Source: Planctomycetota bacterium | Lineage (GTDB): Bacteria > Planctomycetota > PUPC01 > JACPCR01 | Assembly (NCBI GenBank): GCA_030740295.1 | Contig: JASLXP010001220.1 | Span: 1-14,492 of the forward strand | Reading direction: 5' to 3' | DNA: 14,492 bases | Shown: positions 1-6,338 of the stretch, one piece after another | Position numbering within the stretch: position 1 is the first letter of the stretch | How the letters are laid out: each line of letters starts with the position of its first letter | Program-made: the position numbers and the translations under genes | The notes under the pieces: model-generated | The model's database searches: none | Seen by the model: only the letters and a program-made list of their open reading frames with translations | Told to the model about the DNA's origin: nothing

Positions 1-855
1 GACCAGGAGTACGGATCGATCAGGGGTATGTGGGAGTATATGGCAGAGGAGAAGGGTCTGAATGTCTGCAAAGTCCCTTTGCCAACAGTGCCGGAAAAAC
101 CGGACCAGGTCGTGGATGCCTTCGCCAAAGGTATCAGCAAAAGAACACAGGTCGTGGTTTTCAGCCACGTTTACTGTTCCAGCGGGCTGGTGACGCCGGT
201 AAAAGCTCTAAGTCGTATGGCGCACGATTGCGGTGCCCTGGCCGTCGTAGATGGCGCGCACGCGGTCGGCATGGTGCCGGTGGACATCACGGATTTTGAA
301 TGCGATTTCTACCTCAGCAGTTGTCACAAGTGGCTGCTGGCTCCCAAAGGTGTCGGCATGGCCTTCATTCCGGAATCGCTTGAACATATACGTCCAGCCA
401 CGCTTGGATTTGGCCTCCACCACAAGCAGGGCGCGTCTCGCTTTGATGTGGCCGGGACGAGTGACTTGACTCACTTCGCCGGTCTGGGCAAGGCCATCGA
501 CTTCCAGGAGGAGATTGGCTGGGAGGAGAGAATTCGGCCTTACTGCCTCGGATTGGCTGCATATCTGAAGGCGCAGGTTCTGGAGAAGATCAGTACCGCC
601 AAGCTCACCATCCCCACGGATACCGAACAGTCCGGATTCATAACCAGCTTCACGATACCAGGCATTGACCACGGCAGAACCGCGAAATACTTGTGGGAGG
701 ATTACCAGATCGAGTCGGTCAGCGTTAACGTTGGCGGAACCCCGGCTTTCCGGATTTCCACCCACATCTACAACAGTCGTGATGACATCGACAAGTTCGT
801 GTCCGCACTGGTGGAGATTCTGGAGACTCGATCTGACGTGAAAACCAAAGAGTGA
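1..855 (+). CDS. Class V aminotransferase (isopenicillin-N-epimerase-like), 5' end outside the window
   Basis: PLP-dependent enzyme of the aminotransferase class V / cysteine desulfurase superfamily, expected in the cytoplasm. The frame is open back to base 1, where the residues DQEYGSIRG precede the first in-frame ATG at 28, so that ATG is internal and the true start lies upstream. About 284 residues are visible. Numbering from the ATG at 28, the cofactor region shows VVDGAH (Asp75, His78) followed by SSCHKW, whose Lys101 (bases 328-330) is the expected Schiff-base lysine. The C-terminal FRIS...IYN...DID segment is typical of the small domain and supplies a likely carboxylate-binding Arg. 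Family members are about 380-400 residues, so roughly the first 100 are missing. The clade includes epimerases, desulfurases, kynureninase-like enzymes and transaminases, and the reaction cannot be assigned. It ends convergently with the radical SAM gene. Family confidence is high; substrate is unknown. Confidence 0.9.
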   Translation, partial: DQEYGSIRGMWEYMAEEKGLNVCKVPLPTVPEKPDQVVDAFAKGISKRTQVVVFSHVYCSSGLVTPVKALSRMAHDCGALAVVDGAHAVGMVPVDITDFECDFYLSSCHKWLLAPKGVGMAFIPESLEHIRPATLGFGLHHKQGASRFDVAGTSDLTHFAGLGKAIDFQEEIGWEERIRPYCLGLAAYLKAQVLEKISTAKLTIPTDTEQSGFITSFTIPGIDHGRTAKYLWEDYQIESVSVNVGGTPAFRISTHIYNSRDDIDKFVSALVEILETRSDVKTKE

Positions 856-857
856 GG

Positions 858-871
858 CCTGGCCGGCCAGG
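858..871. repeat. 14-bp perfect palindrome just after the aminotransferase stop
   Basis: CCTGGCCGGCCAGG is a perfect palindrome starting three bases after the TGA at 853-855. No T tract follows, so it is at best a weak transcription end signal. It could also be chance in GC-rich DNA. Confidence 0.35.
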
Positions 872-1071
872 AAAGGGGAATCCTTGCATCGCAAGCGATT
901 CTTCAATGCGTCACCACAACCGCTCAGACATTCAGGGAATTGGCCATCTGCCGGAACGGGCCCTTCCGATCATCTCGTCGAAAGGAGCTCATTGCGGATT
1001 CGCAGAATGTGATCTCTCATACCTGTAGCTTCATTCCGGCGGCAGGCCGTGGTAACCGTTCAAGTGTCGAT

Positions 1072-1088
1072 GGAGCGTTTCCCGCTCC
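1072..1088 (-). other. Small GC-rich hairpin after the radical SAM stop
   Basis: GGAGCG (1072-1077) and CGCTCC (1083-1088) form a six-base stem around a five-base loop. It lies directly downstream of the radical SAM stop codon at 1090-1092 on the minus strand. There is no T-run after it, so intrinsic termination is not supported, though it may mark the transcript end. The rest of the convergent gap 856-1089 shows nothing recognisable. Confidence 0.25.
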
Positions 1089-1089
1089 C

Positions 1090-2019
1090 TCACCTCAGCG
1101 AGTAGCATTCGGGAGGGGCAAGAGTCTCGGGATAGTCCGAGGCCAGAAAGGAGCGGACCTCCCAGCATAGTTCGCATCGCTGCGCGTAGGTTTCTTTTGG
1201 CTCGAAGCCCGGTGCCAGGTCCAGAAGCCCCACCGGACCTCGATCGGCCAGCACGCGGGGGATGTCGCCTTTGCGCCAGTCGTCCGTACCGCACAGTTTG
1301 GAGAGCGTCGTGGCCCCCGCATCCCCAAGAATGATCCCGCTGCAATTCGACGGCATGATGCTGCCGTCCGGGTTGATGTGGACTTCCCTCATCTTCTCCG
1401 GGCTGACTTCCTTTTCGCATCGCTCCCGGGCTATCTCGTCGAGTGGCTTTCTGGGGAGGTAGTGTCTCAGGTGTTCATATGCACGGCCCATCAGCATGGG
1501 CGGGTGGTCGTTAACAAATGCCCCGTGATCGGGCCAGGCATCCGGTGAGTCGAAGTATTGCCTTCGGCTGATTGTGATCCTGTCCTCGCCGAAGATCTCG
1601 ACGGCGATCCTTTTGGCCCTCGCCACATTCTCGAACGGAACATACTCCTGATGGTAGGGATCGGCGCTCAGCCAGATCTTGCTGACGCCTGCCTCGTGCA
1701 GGGTCCTGAGCCGGTCCCGTGCGATTTTGTCAGACGTACACCAGAAGCAGTTCGTCTCGACCCATGAGATGGGTGTCATGCCAAGTCGCTCCGCGATTCT
1801 GAGTATGTCCACCACCCTGTCGAAATGGAGAAACGCTTCGCCTCCTCCTAAATGAATGTTCGACCCGGTCAGCCCGGCCTCCTTCGCCTGCCGAAGCAGG
1901 CTCTCCGCAAGAGCAAGGTCAATAGCTCCTTTCCTATCCGGCCCGCAGTTGATATAGCAATGGCGACATCTGATATTGCACTGATATGTTACGAGGATGC
2001 CTACAGCGCTGAGTTCCAT
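1090..2019 (-). CDS. Radical SAM protein with SPASM/twitch-like C-terminal cysteines
   Basis: A 309-residue radical S-adenosylmethionine enzyme, expected to be cytoplasmic and oxygen-sensitive. The 4Fe-4S motif CxxxCxxC is C14, C18, C21 near the N terminus (TYQCNIRCRHCYINC), with an extra C25. The SAM-binding GGGE is at 58-61. The C-terminal third has further cysteines (C201, C226 in INPDGSIMPSNC, C243, the pair C282/C285 in CELC, and C305). The INPDG...P..C pattern and the CxxC resemble SPASM/twitch auxiliary-cluster domains of peptide-modifying or sugar-modifying radical SAM enzymes. A second CxxC (C91/C94) lies in the barrel. The ATG at 2019 is supported by AAGGAA (2028-2033) eight bases upstream. 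No small precursor peptide gene was recognised nearby, so the substrate is unknown. The family call is firm; the auxiliary-cluster call is moderate. Confidence 0.9.
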   Translation of the reverse strand: MELSAVGILVTYQCNIRCRHCYINCGPDRKGAIDLALAESLLRQAKEAGLTGSNIHLGGGEAFLHFDRVVDILRIAERLGMTPISWVETNCFWCTSDKIARDRLRTLHEAGVSKIWLSADPYHQEYVPFENVARAKRIAVEIFGEDRITISRRQYFDSPDAWPDHGAFVNDHPPMLMGRAYEHLRHYLPRKPLDEIARERCEKEVSPEKMREVHINPDGSIMPSNCSGIILGDAGATTLSKLCGTDDWRKGDIPRVLADRGPVGLLDLAPGFEPKETYAQRCELCWEVRSFLASDYPETLAPPECYSLR

Positions 2020-2109
2020 AGAGTCATTTCCTTATTGTCCAAAGTCATTCTTCTCCCGCGTCTTTCACACCCTCGCCTGCTGCGTGGTCTAAGCGTGTGC
2101 GATATCGGT

Positions 2110-2298
2110 AGCCCCGAAGGGGCGAAGGCAAATAGCCCCGGGTTTTAACCCGGGGGAACTGGAGAAAACCATCAATAGCCCCGAAGGGGCGAAGGCAACG
2201 TCGCGCTATTTCCCTTCGCCCCTTCGGGGCTTGATTCGAATGTTTGCGTCCACCCCGGGTTAAAACCCGGGGCTATTTGCCTAAGTCCCTTCGGGACA
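2110..2298. repeat. GC-rich nested palindromic (REP/BIME-like) element
   Basis: The element is built from two short palindromes, GCCCCGAAGGGGC and CCCCGGGTTTTAACCCGGGG, arranged symmetrically. A 30-bp segment at 2126-2155 is repeated as a perfect inverted copy at 2253-2282. Inside it, the 19-bp AGCCCCGAAGGGGCGAAGG at 2177-2195 has a perfect inverted copy at 2213-2231. The outermost flanks, 2110-2129 and 2279-2298, are also imperfect inverted copies. The whole unit could fold into a large cruciform or RNA structure. By analogy with REP/BIME sequences such elements are dispersed in genomes and mobilised by RAYT (Y1) transposases. No transposase is present in the window. Confidence 0.8.
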
Positions 2299-2360
2299 CG
2301 ATTCACAGGCGCTAAACGGATACAGCAGCCTTCGCCGCAGCCAACAAGAACTGCTGATTC

Positions 2361-2377
2361 TCTGAAACCATTTCAGA
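2361..2377. repeat. Short perfect hairpin TCTGAAA-cca-TTTCAGA
   Basis: A seven-base perfect inverted repeat around a three-base loop, six bases left of the AT-rich inverted repeat. It shares the TTCAGAAATC-like vocabulary of that element and may be part of it. Confidence 0.4.
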
Positions 2378-2382
2378 AATCC

Positions 2383-2491
2383 GAATAAAGAATGATGATT
2401 GCTGATTTTTGATTTCTGAAGTCAAGCATTCGCTTAAGCAGCACATTTCTGACTTCGAAAATCAAAAATCAAAAATCATCATTCTTTATTC
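2383..2491. repeat. AT-rich 41-bp inverted repeat with 27-nt spacer
   Basis: The left arm 2383-2423 and right arm 2451-2491 are reverse complements at 37 of 41 positions, around the spacer 2424-2450. Each arm begins, from the outside, with GAATAAAGAATGATGATT and contains the tandem heptamer-like run of TGATTTT units. As DNA it could form a cruciform and as RNA a very long hairpin. Its composition (AT-rich) contrasts sharply with the GC-rich palindrome 85 bp to the left and with surrounding genes. It resembles a miniature inverted-repeat element, but target-site duplications were not evident. Confidence 0.75.
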
Positions 2492-2691
2492 AATTCCTGA
2501 GCAGGCTGCAAGTGTTGGTGCGGCTGAAGCGGCTGAATATTGAATCATGGATTTTGAGTCACTTTCAAAGATTTCTTGCCAACAAAACAAAACTTCAACG
2601 TTTAACCTGTGTACAAATCAAATGAGTTGAAAAGATATACTCGCGCGAGAGCCAATGGCCTCCCCCCAGACCCCGCGGGCGTGACCTGCAC

Positions 2692-3903
2692 TCAGCGGCG
2701 CAAAAGGGACTGCAGGTCGTACTCGACGTATTTCCCTTTATGCGCGGACGAAGGACGCCCGTGTGCCACCCAGAGCTTGTGCTCCTGAGGCCGGATCGCC
2801 ACGGAATGAAGTGTAATCGAGTTCCCCGCCGAACGGATGACTTCCATCGGTTCGCGGTCTTCTCGGAGAAGCATCTCCTTCAAACGGTCAGGGTCCGTTC
2901 CGACGCTCGAGTCAAAGGCGAAGCCTCCCTCCTGACGGTCTGTCCTGACAGTCTTCGCATCGTAATGGATCTCCACGGCATCCGGCTTGATCCCGGCCTT
3001 CGCATCTCCGACCTGCCCGATGATCATCGCCTGACCACGCATCCGCGGGTTCTTTCGGATGACCTCGATCGCTTCCGCAACGGTCGCGGCTTTCTGCGCG
3101 ACCATCCGTTCAAGGATGAGCGTGGGAAGCCCCTTGGGGTTCTTCTCGGTGAATCCCCCGAGGTTGTTGGCTACGAACAGGCCCTTCTCGTTAATGAAGG
3201 TCCATCCGCCGAGGATTCCGGACCAGCCGACAGACACAAATGCGTACCCGTCACTGGGGCGAGGGATGACGGCGAGCACGATGGCGCACTTTTCAGTTGA
3301 CTCGAGTCCCCAGTAGTCGAAGTTGCGGCCGATCTCCATGGCGCCGCTGTGCGTCGCTTCGCCGAAGGCGACGAAAACGGTGCAGCCAGGAAGACTCTTG
3401 ATGTCCCCTTCGCACTGGGCGATGAGCAGTACATCTTCGTCAACGCCCGCGGCCTTTGCACAAGCGGTCAGTTCTTTCCTATACCAATCGGGGAGCGAGG
3501 GCTTCAGGGTCCGGACCTTCGCGAGCATCTCCTTCTTCTCATACTCCCATTGGTAGTCCCCGGTCACGTACTCTTTGATCATCAGCTTGATCTTATCGGC
3601 CAGCAGGGCGCCGTGTCTCCGGCCGATCTCTTCAGGGGTCCCCGACAGGCGAACCACTCCGGACGGCGTCTTTTTCGATTGTTCTGGCGTACGCACTGGT
3701 TCCGGCGACTGTGCGATCTCTTCGTTGGTCGGCTCCGCAGGGATCACTTTTTCCGGAGCGTCTTCCACCGCGAGAGGAGGAGTCCAGTCGCCCCACGATG
3801 CCAGCAGAAGGCATAGTGCCAGACAGCCGAAGACGAACGCAGCAAGTATCAGCGGGGAGACGATCCTCCCAAGTGAGGACTTTGAAGGTCTGGTCTTCAA
3901 CAT
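2692..3903 (-). CDS. Membrane-anchored C45-type Ntn-hydrolase (acyl-CoA:6-APA acyltransferase-like)
   Basis: Resembles the peptidase C45 / acyl-coenzyme A:6-aminopenicillanic acid acyltransferase family, Ntn hydrolases that self-cleave before a cysteine and then hydrolyse or transfer acyl-amide groups. The start is chosen at 3903 because AAGGAG (3911-3916) sits seven bases upstream. An in-frame ATG at 3960 would add 19 residues with a poorer site. From 3903 the protein has 403 residues: a basic N terminus, one hydrophobic segment at about 13-36, a Pro/Glu-rich linker to about 80, then the catalytic domain opening with GTPEEIGRRHGALL. The autocleavage motif PGCTVF places the nucleophile Cys at 174 of this start. 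GRNFDY and NEKGL follow, as in the family. The single hydrophobic segment suggests a membrane anchor with the domain outside the cytoplasm. No lipobox is convincing. The substrate is unknown. It lies 104 bp downstream of the agarase-like gene and may be cotranscribed. Confidence 0.87.
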   Translation of the reverse strand: MLKTRPSKSSLGRIVSPLILAAFVFGCLALCLLLASWGDWTPPLAVEDAPEKVIPAEPTNEEIAQSPEPVRTPEQSKKTPSGVVRLSGTPEEIGRRHGALLADKIKLMIKEYVTGDYQWEYEKKEMLAKVRTLKPSLPDWYRKELTACAKAAGVDEDVLLIAQCEGDIKSLPGCTVFVAFGEATHSGAMEIGRNFDYWGLESTEKCAIVLAVIPRPSDGYAFVSVGWSGILGGWTFINEKGLFVANNLGGFTEKNPKGLPTLILERMVAQKAATVAEAIEVIRKNPRMRGQAMIIGQVGDAKAGIKPDAVEIHYDAKTVRTDRQEGGFAFDSSVGTDPDRLKEMLLREDREPMEVIRSAGNSITLHSVAIRPQEHKLWVAHGRPSSAHKGKYVEYDLQSLLRR

Positions 3904-3910
3904 CAGAACG

Positions 3911-3916
3911 CTCCTT
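3911..3916 (-). promoter_or_regulatory. Ribosome binding site deciding the C45-type gene start
   Basis: On the minus strand this reads AAGGAG, seven bases before the ATG at 3903. It is the reason the shorter start is preferred over the in-frame ATG at 3960. Confidence 0.6.
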
Positions 3917-4007
3917 GGACGATCTTGGCCCTTAAACTGGATACAGGGGAGTCGTGCCATTACTTCCTCTGGGACAGTGAAAGGAGGACAGCACAGGGCA
4001 GGCCTGG

Positions 4008-6131
4008 CTACTTCGCTTTCATTCGATACTCATACATGGTGTACCCCACCTCTCGCGATTTCGCGATGATCTCGGGGTACGGCGTGTCGCATCCATCGAC
4101 GAAGCCGATCTGGTAGTTTTCTCCGTCGCCCCGGCCGGTGGACGCCTGGTCTTTGTACTGAAACCAGTGGACGCCCACGTAGTGGGGGTTACGCAAGGCG
4201 CCTTGCACGTATTCAGCGTATAGCTCGGCACGGTGCTTCTGGTCTTTTGCCTTTCGAAGGCCAGTGTGGAACATGCCTCTGTCGAGCGCGCCGAAGTGAA
4301 ACTCGCCGATGATCATGGGCACGTCCACGCCTGTGGGCGGACGTTCCTTTTCGACGCTGTACCGATAGCGATTGCGGCTGACGACATCGCAGTACTTGGC
4401 CGAGGCACGGGCCGCGCGATCGTTTACGCTGGAGAAGCGGCAGCCCAGGTACAACTGGTCCGGAGCGATCTTCTTCACTTCATCACGAATAGTCTTGAAG
4501 TAAGTCTCCGCTGTCTTTGTGTAGAAGGCCTCAAGGTCGGGTCGGGCCTTTTTCCTGTCCGGCAGCCCCGTCGCCTGCAGGAGCGCATCCCAGGAAGCGT
4601 GAGACGTGCCCCACGCCGCGTTGAGTCTCTCGACCTGCCCGTATTTTGTTTTCAGATCCGCGACGAACACTTGCTTGGCTTTCTGCTCGGGCGGGCACTG
4701 GAGTGTGGCAAGTGCGAGGGAGACTTCGTCCCCCCAGCCCAACTCGTTGTCCACGAAGTACCCGATGCACCACGGGTCGCCTGCGCTGTTGTCCTTCTCT
4801 CGGGCCAATCGCTTGGCCAACCCATCCCGGAACGACGGATCGAATACGTCGCTGAACTTCTTCCACAGCCCGCGGGATGCCTGCAGTACTTTGGACCAGT
4901 AGTGAATCGTTGCGACGTAAGGCGTCTTGCGCTCGAGGTAGATATCGGACGACGACCAATTGGCGATGGTGTTGATCCCCCAGCTCCGGAACCGGCGATG
5001 GGTAATGCCGGCGAATGACTGCTGCCAGTTCTCGCCATACTTGCGGAGAAGGTTGGCGCGCGTGAAATCGTATGTCCGGTACTCGCCGCGGCCCTGGTAG
5101 TAACCGCGGGGCGCCCAGCGGCCTTTGCCGTAAAAGGGATCGAAGGTCGAGCCCGGCTTGGGCAGGCCCGCGTAGTAGTGCTCGCGGTCTGTGATCGGAG
5201 TTGCGTTGTTGGGCCGTACGCAGTCGATGCCATTGGACCAGAACAGCCGGCCCTCAGGGTCAACGAGCCACCACTTGCCTTTGTGTTTCTCGACTCGGAA
5301 GAAGCCCGTCGCTTTCAGTTGCGGCCCGGAGGCCCAGCCGCCGTACCGGTTCCAGTCCCCCGGCTCCGGGTGCGCGGCGAAGTCTTTTTCTTCTTCCTTG
5401 ATCCGCGAGCGCAATTCATCGACCGTATGCGTCTTGCGGGGCCAGTCACGGTGCATGTACTGACCAAACTCGTCGATCATGGGGAAGAAGTCCTTCGGGC
5501 TGGCAGGAACTTGAGGGGCGGCGTATGTGCCTCCGGCGTGGATGTTGGACACCTCAAACGCGTGAGCCTGCTTGGGTCGTGGTGTAAAAACCACGAGCTG
5601 GACCACATTCGACGAGTCGAGCTTCGGCGCCGCGATGGGAGCGCCTCGCATGCCGATGAACTTGATGGACTCGTCCTTGTAGGGGCTATGCTCGTATGGG
5701 CTATGCTCGAATGTGACCTTGATCACGCCGGTCGCGCCTGGGGCGAGCTCGATCTTGCCCGTCATACAGTGGTCTCTGCCGTTCGCCCCGGGGTTGTCCA
5801 CGCGGCAGCAGAGCGCGCCGTCACTATCGCCGACGTTTTTCACATGGACCGACAGGTACTCATACTTCGACAAGTCCCATCTGTCTTTGGTCGGCCTGAG
5901 GTCGATCCCCGGCCACGCCTGAACCGCGCCGGTCTCCAGGCGGAGCGCGCCATCTTCGGTGATGACAGCTTTGGCGTCCCTTTTCACCACAGCATCAAGG
6001 TCGAAGTCCTTGGCGAAATCGATGAGCATCATTCCGGGCTCGTCAGCCTTGGCGGGTTGGCACAGGGAGTTCCGGGAGAGCAGCACTGTGGTAAGAAGGA
6101 CGAGAACATAGTTGAGAGATCTGGGCAGCAT
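4008..6131 (-). CDS. Secreted agarase-like glycoside hydrolase (GH50-type, clan GH-A)
   Basis: A 707-residue exported retaining glycoside hydrolase resembling GH50 beta-agarases. The start at 6131 has GAGGAG (6140-6145) eight bases upstream. Residues 1-29 form a signal peptide with possible cleavage after AKA. Residues about 35-200 look like a beta-sandwich, carbohydrate-binding-like domain. The TIM-barrel part begins near GFFRVEKHKGKWWLVDPEG (276-294). SWGINTIANW lies at 383-392. The likely acid/base is Glu463 in YFVDNELGWGDE, and the likely nucleophile is Glu610 in MIIGEFHFG; HWFQYKDQ at 655-662 lines the end of the barrel. GH50 enzymes cut beta-1,4 linkages in agarose, but related clan members act on other galactosides, and LNAAWGT at 503-509 recalls GH42. 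The exact substrate is therefore open. A 15-bp tandem duplication in the gene repeats EHSPY (142-151). Its position among other exported sugar enzymes supports a polysaccharide-degrading role. Confidence 0.87.
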   Translation of the reverse strand: MLPRSLNYVLVLLTTVLLSRNSLCQPAKADEPGMMLIDFAKDFDLDAVVKRDAKAVITEDGALRLETGAVQAWPGIDLRPTKDRWDLSKYEYLSVHVKNVGDSDGALCCRVDNPGANGRDHCMTGKIELAPGATGVIKVTFEHSPYEHSPYKDESIKFIGMRGAPIAAPKLDSSNVVQLVVFTPRPKQAHAFEVSNIHAGGTYAAPQVPASPKDFFPMIDEFGQYMHRDWPRKTHTVDELRSRIKEEEKDFAAHPEPGDWNRYGGWASGPQLKATGFFRVEKHKGKWWLVDPEGRLFWSNGIDCVRPNNATPITDREHYYAGLPKPGSTFDPFYGKGRWAPRGYYQGRGEYRTYDFTRANLLRKYGENWQQSFAGITHRRFRSWGINTIANWSSSDIYLERKTPYVATIHYWSKVLQASRGLWKKFSDVFDPSFRDGLAKRLAREKDNSAGDPWCIGYFVDNELGWGDEVSLALATLQCPPEQKAKQVFVADLKTKYGQVERLNAAWGTSHASWDALLQATGLPDRKKARPDLEAFYTKTAETYFKTIRDEVKKIAPDQLYLGCRFSSVNDRAARASAKYCDVVSRNRYRYSVEKERPPTGVDVPMIIGEFHFGALDRGMFHTGLRKAKDQKHRAELYAEYVQGALRNPHYVGVHWFQYKDQASTGRGDGENYQIGFVDGCDTPYPEIIAKSREVGYTMYEYRMKAK
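5683..5712 (-). repeat. 15-bp tandem duplication inside the agarase-like gene
   Basis: Two adjacent 15-base units (5683-5697 and 5698-5712) differ at one base. In the protein they give EHSPY twice in a row within the N-terminal beta-sandwich. The duplication preserves the frame, so it is a small recent insertion or assembly-independent slippage product in a surface loop. Confidence 0.8.
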
Positions 6132-6174
6132 TCTGTCTGCTCCTCAGGCGCGAGGGGTCTGTCACGAAATAAAA

Positions 6175-6208
6175 GTGTCATTTTAAGTTCGTCTGCCCCA
6201 TCTGACAC
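6175..6208 (-). promoter_or_regulatory. GTGTCA...TGACAC inverted repeat upstream of the agarase-like gene
   Basis: GTGTCA (6175-6180) and TGACAC (6203-6208) are perfect inverted hexamers 22 bases apart, 44-77 bases upstream of the start codon at 6131. They flank an AT-rich stretch (ATTTTAAG). The spacing would suit a dimeric regulator or a promoter-proximal operator, but six-base arms can arise by chance. No regulator gene is in the window. Nothing else recognisable was seen in 6132-6338. Confidence 0.2.
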
Positions 6209-6338
6209 TGAATGCTGGATTCTCGCAATTCCGATTCACTCATGACGCAGGCTTCAAATCGGCGCGTGCAGGGAACGAACACCTACCAGTCATCGAGTAT
6301 CCAGTATCCCCATCGACAAGCTACGTCGTGCTGCTGGG

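Larger units (their letters stand above)
2020..2691. other. 672-bp gene-free region carrying two inverted-repeat elements
   Basis: No convincing coding sequence is present on either strand. Both flanking genes are on the minus strand, so this is the upstream region of the radical SAM gene and the downstream region of the C45-type gene. It holds a GC-rich nested palindrome (about 2110-2298), a short hairpin (2361-2377), an AT-rich 41-bp inverted repeat (2383-2491), and an AT-rich unstructured part (about 2540-2640). A 9-bp direct repeat (CGGCTGAAG/CGGCTGAAT) is at 2521-2538. A palindrome CTCGCGCGAG at 2640-2649 is followed on the minus strand by TATATCTTTT. It could help end the C45 transcript but has a very short stem. 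Confidence 0.7.

Noticed and set aside
208..906. A 232-codon minus-strand frame opposite the aminotransferase.
   Set aside because: The plus-strand frame carries clear PLP-enzyme motifs; the minus frame does not resemble a protein.
940..1170. A 76-codon plus-strand frame in the convergent gap.
   Set aside because: It runs into the radical SAM coding region, has no good ribosome binding site and no recognisable motif.
2110..2298. A CRISPR array, because short GC-rich units recur.
   Set aside because: Units are inverted rather than direct, spacings are irregular, and no cas genes are nearby.
2383..2491. An intrinsic terminator for the C45-type gene.
   Set aside because: The stem is far longer than usual, lies about 200 bp past the stop, and no T tract follows it on the minus strand.
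2383..2491. Terminal inverted repeats of an insertion sequence.
   Set aside because: Only 27 bases lie between the arms, so there is no space for a transposase, and no target duplication was seen.
1..3903. A beta-lactam biosynthesis cluster, suggested by an isopenicillin-N-epimerase-like aminotransferase and an acyl-CoA:6-APA acyltransferase-like protein in the same window.
   Set aside because: Both names belong to broad families. The two genes are on opposite strands, separated by a radical SAM gene and repeats, and there is no peptide synthetase or isopenicillin N synthase.
5178..6245. A 355-codon open frame on the plus strand.
   Set aside because: It is antisense to the agarase-like gene and its product has no recognisable family features.
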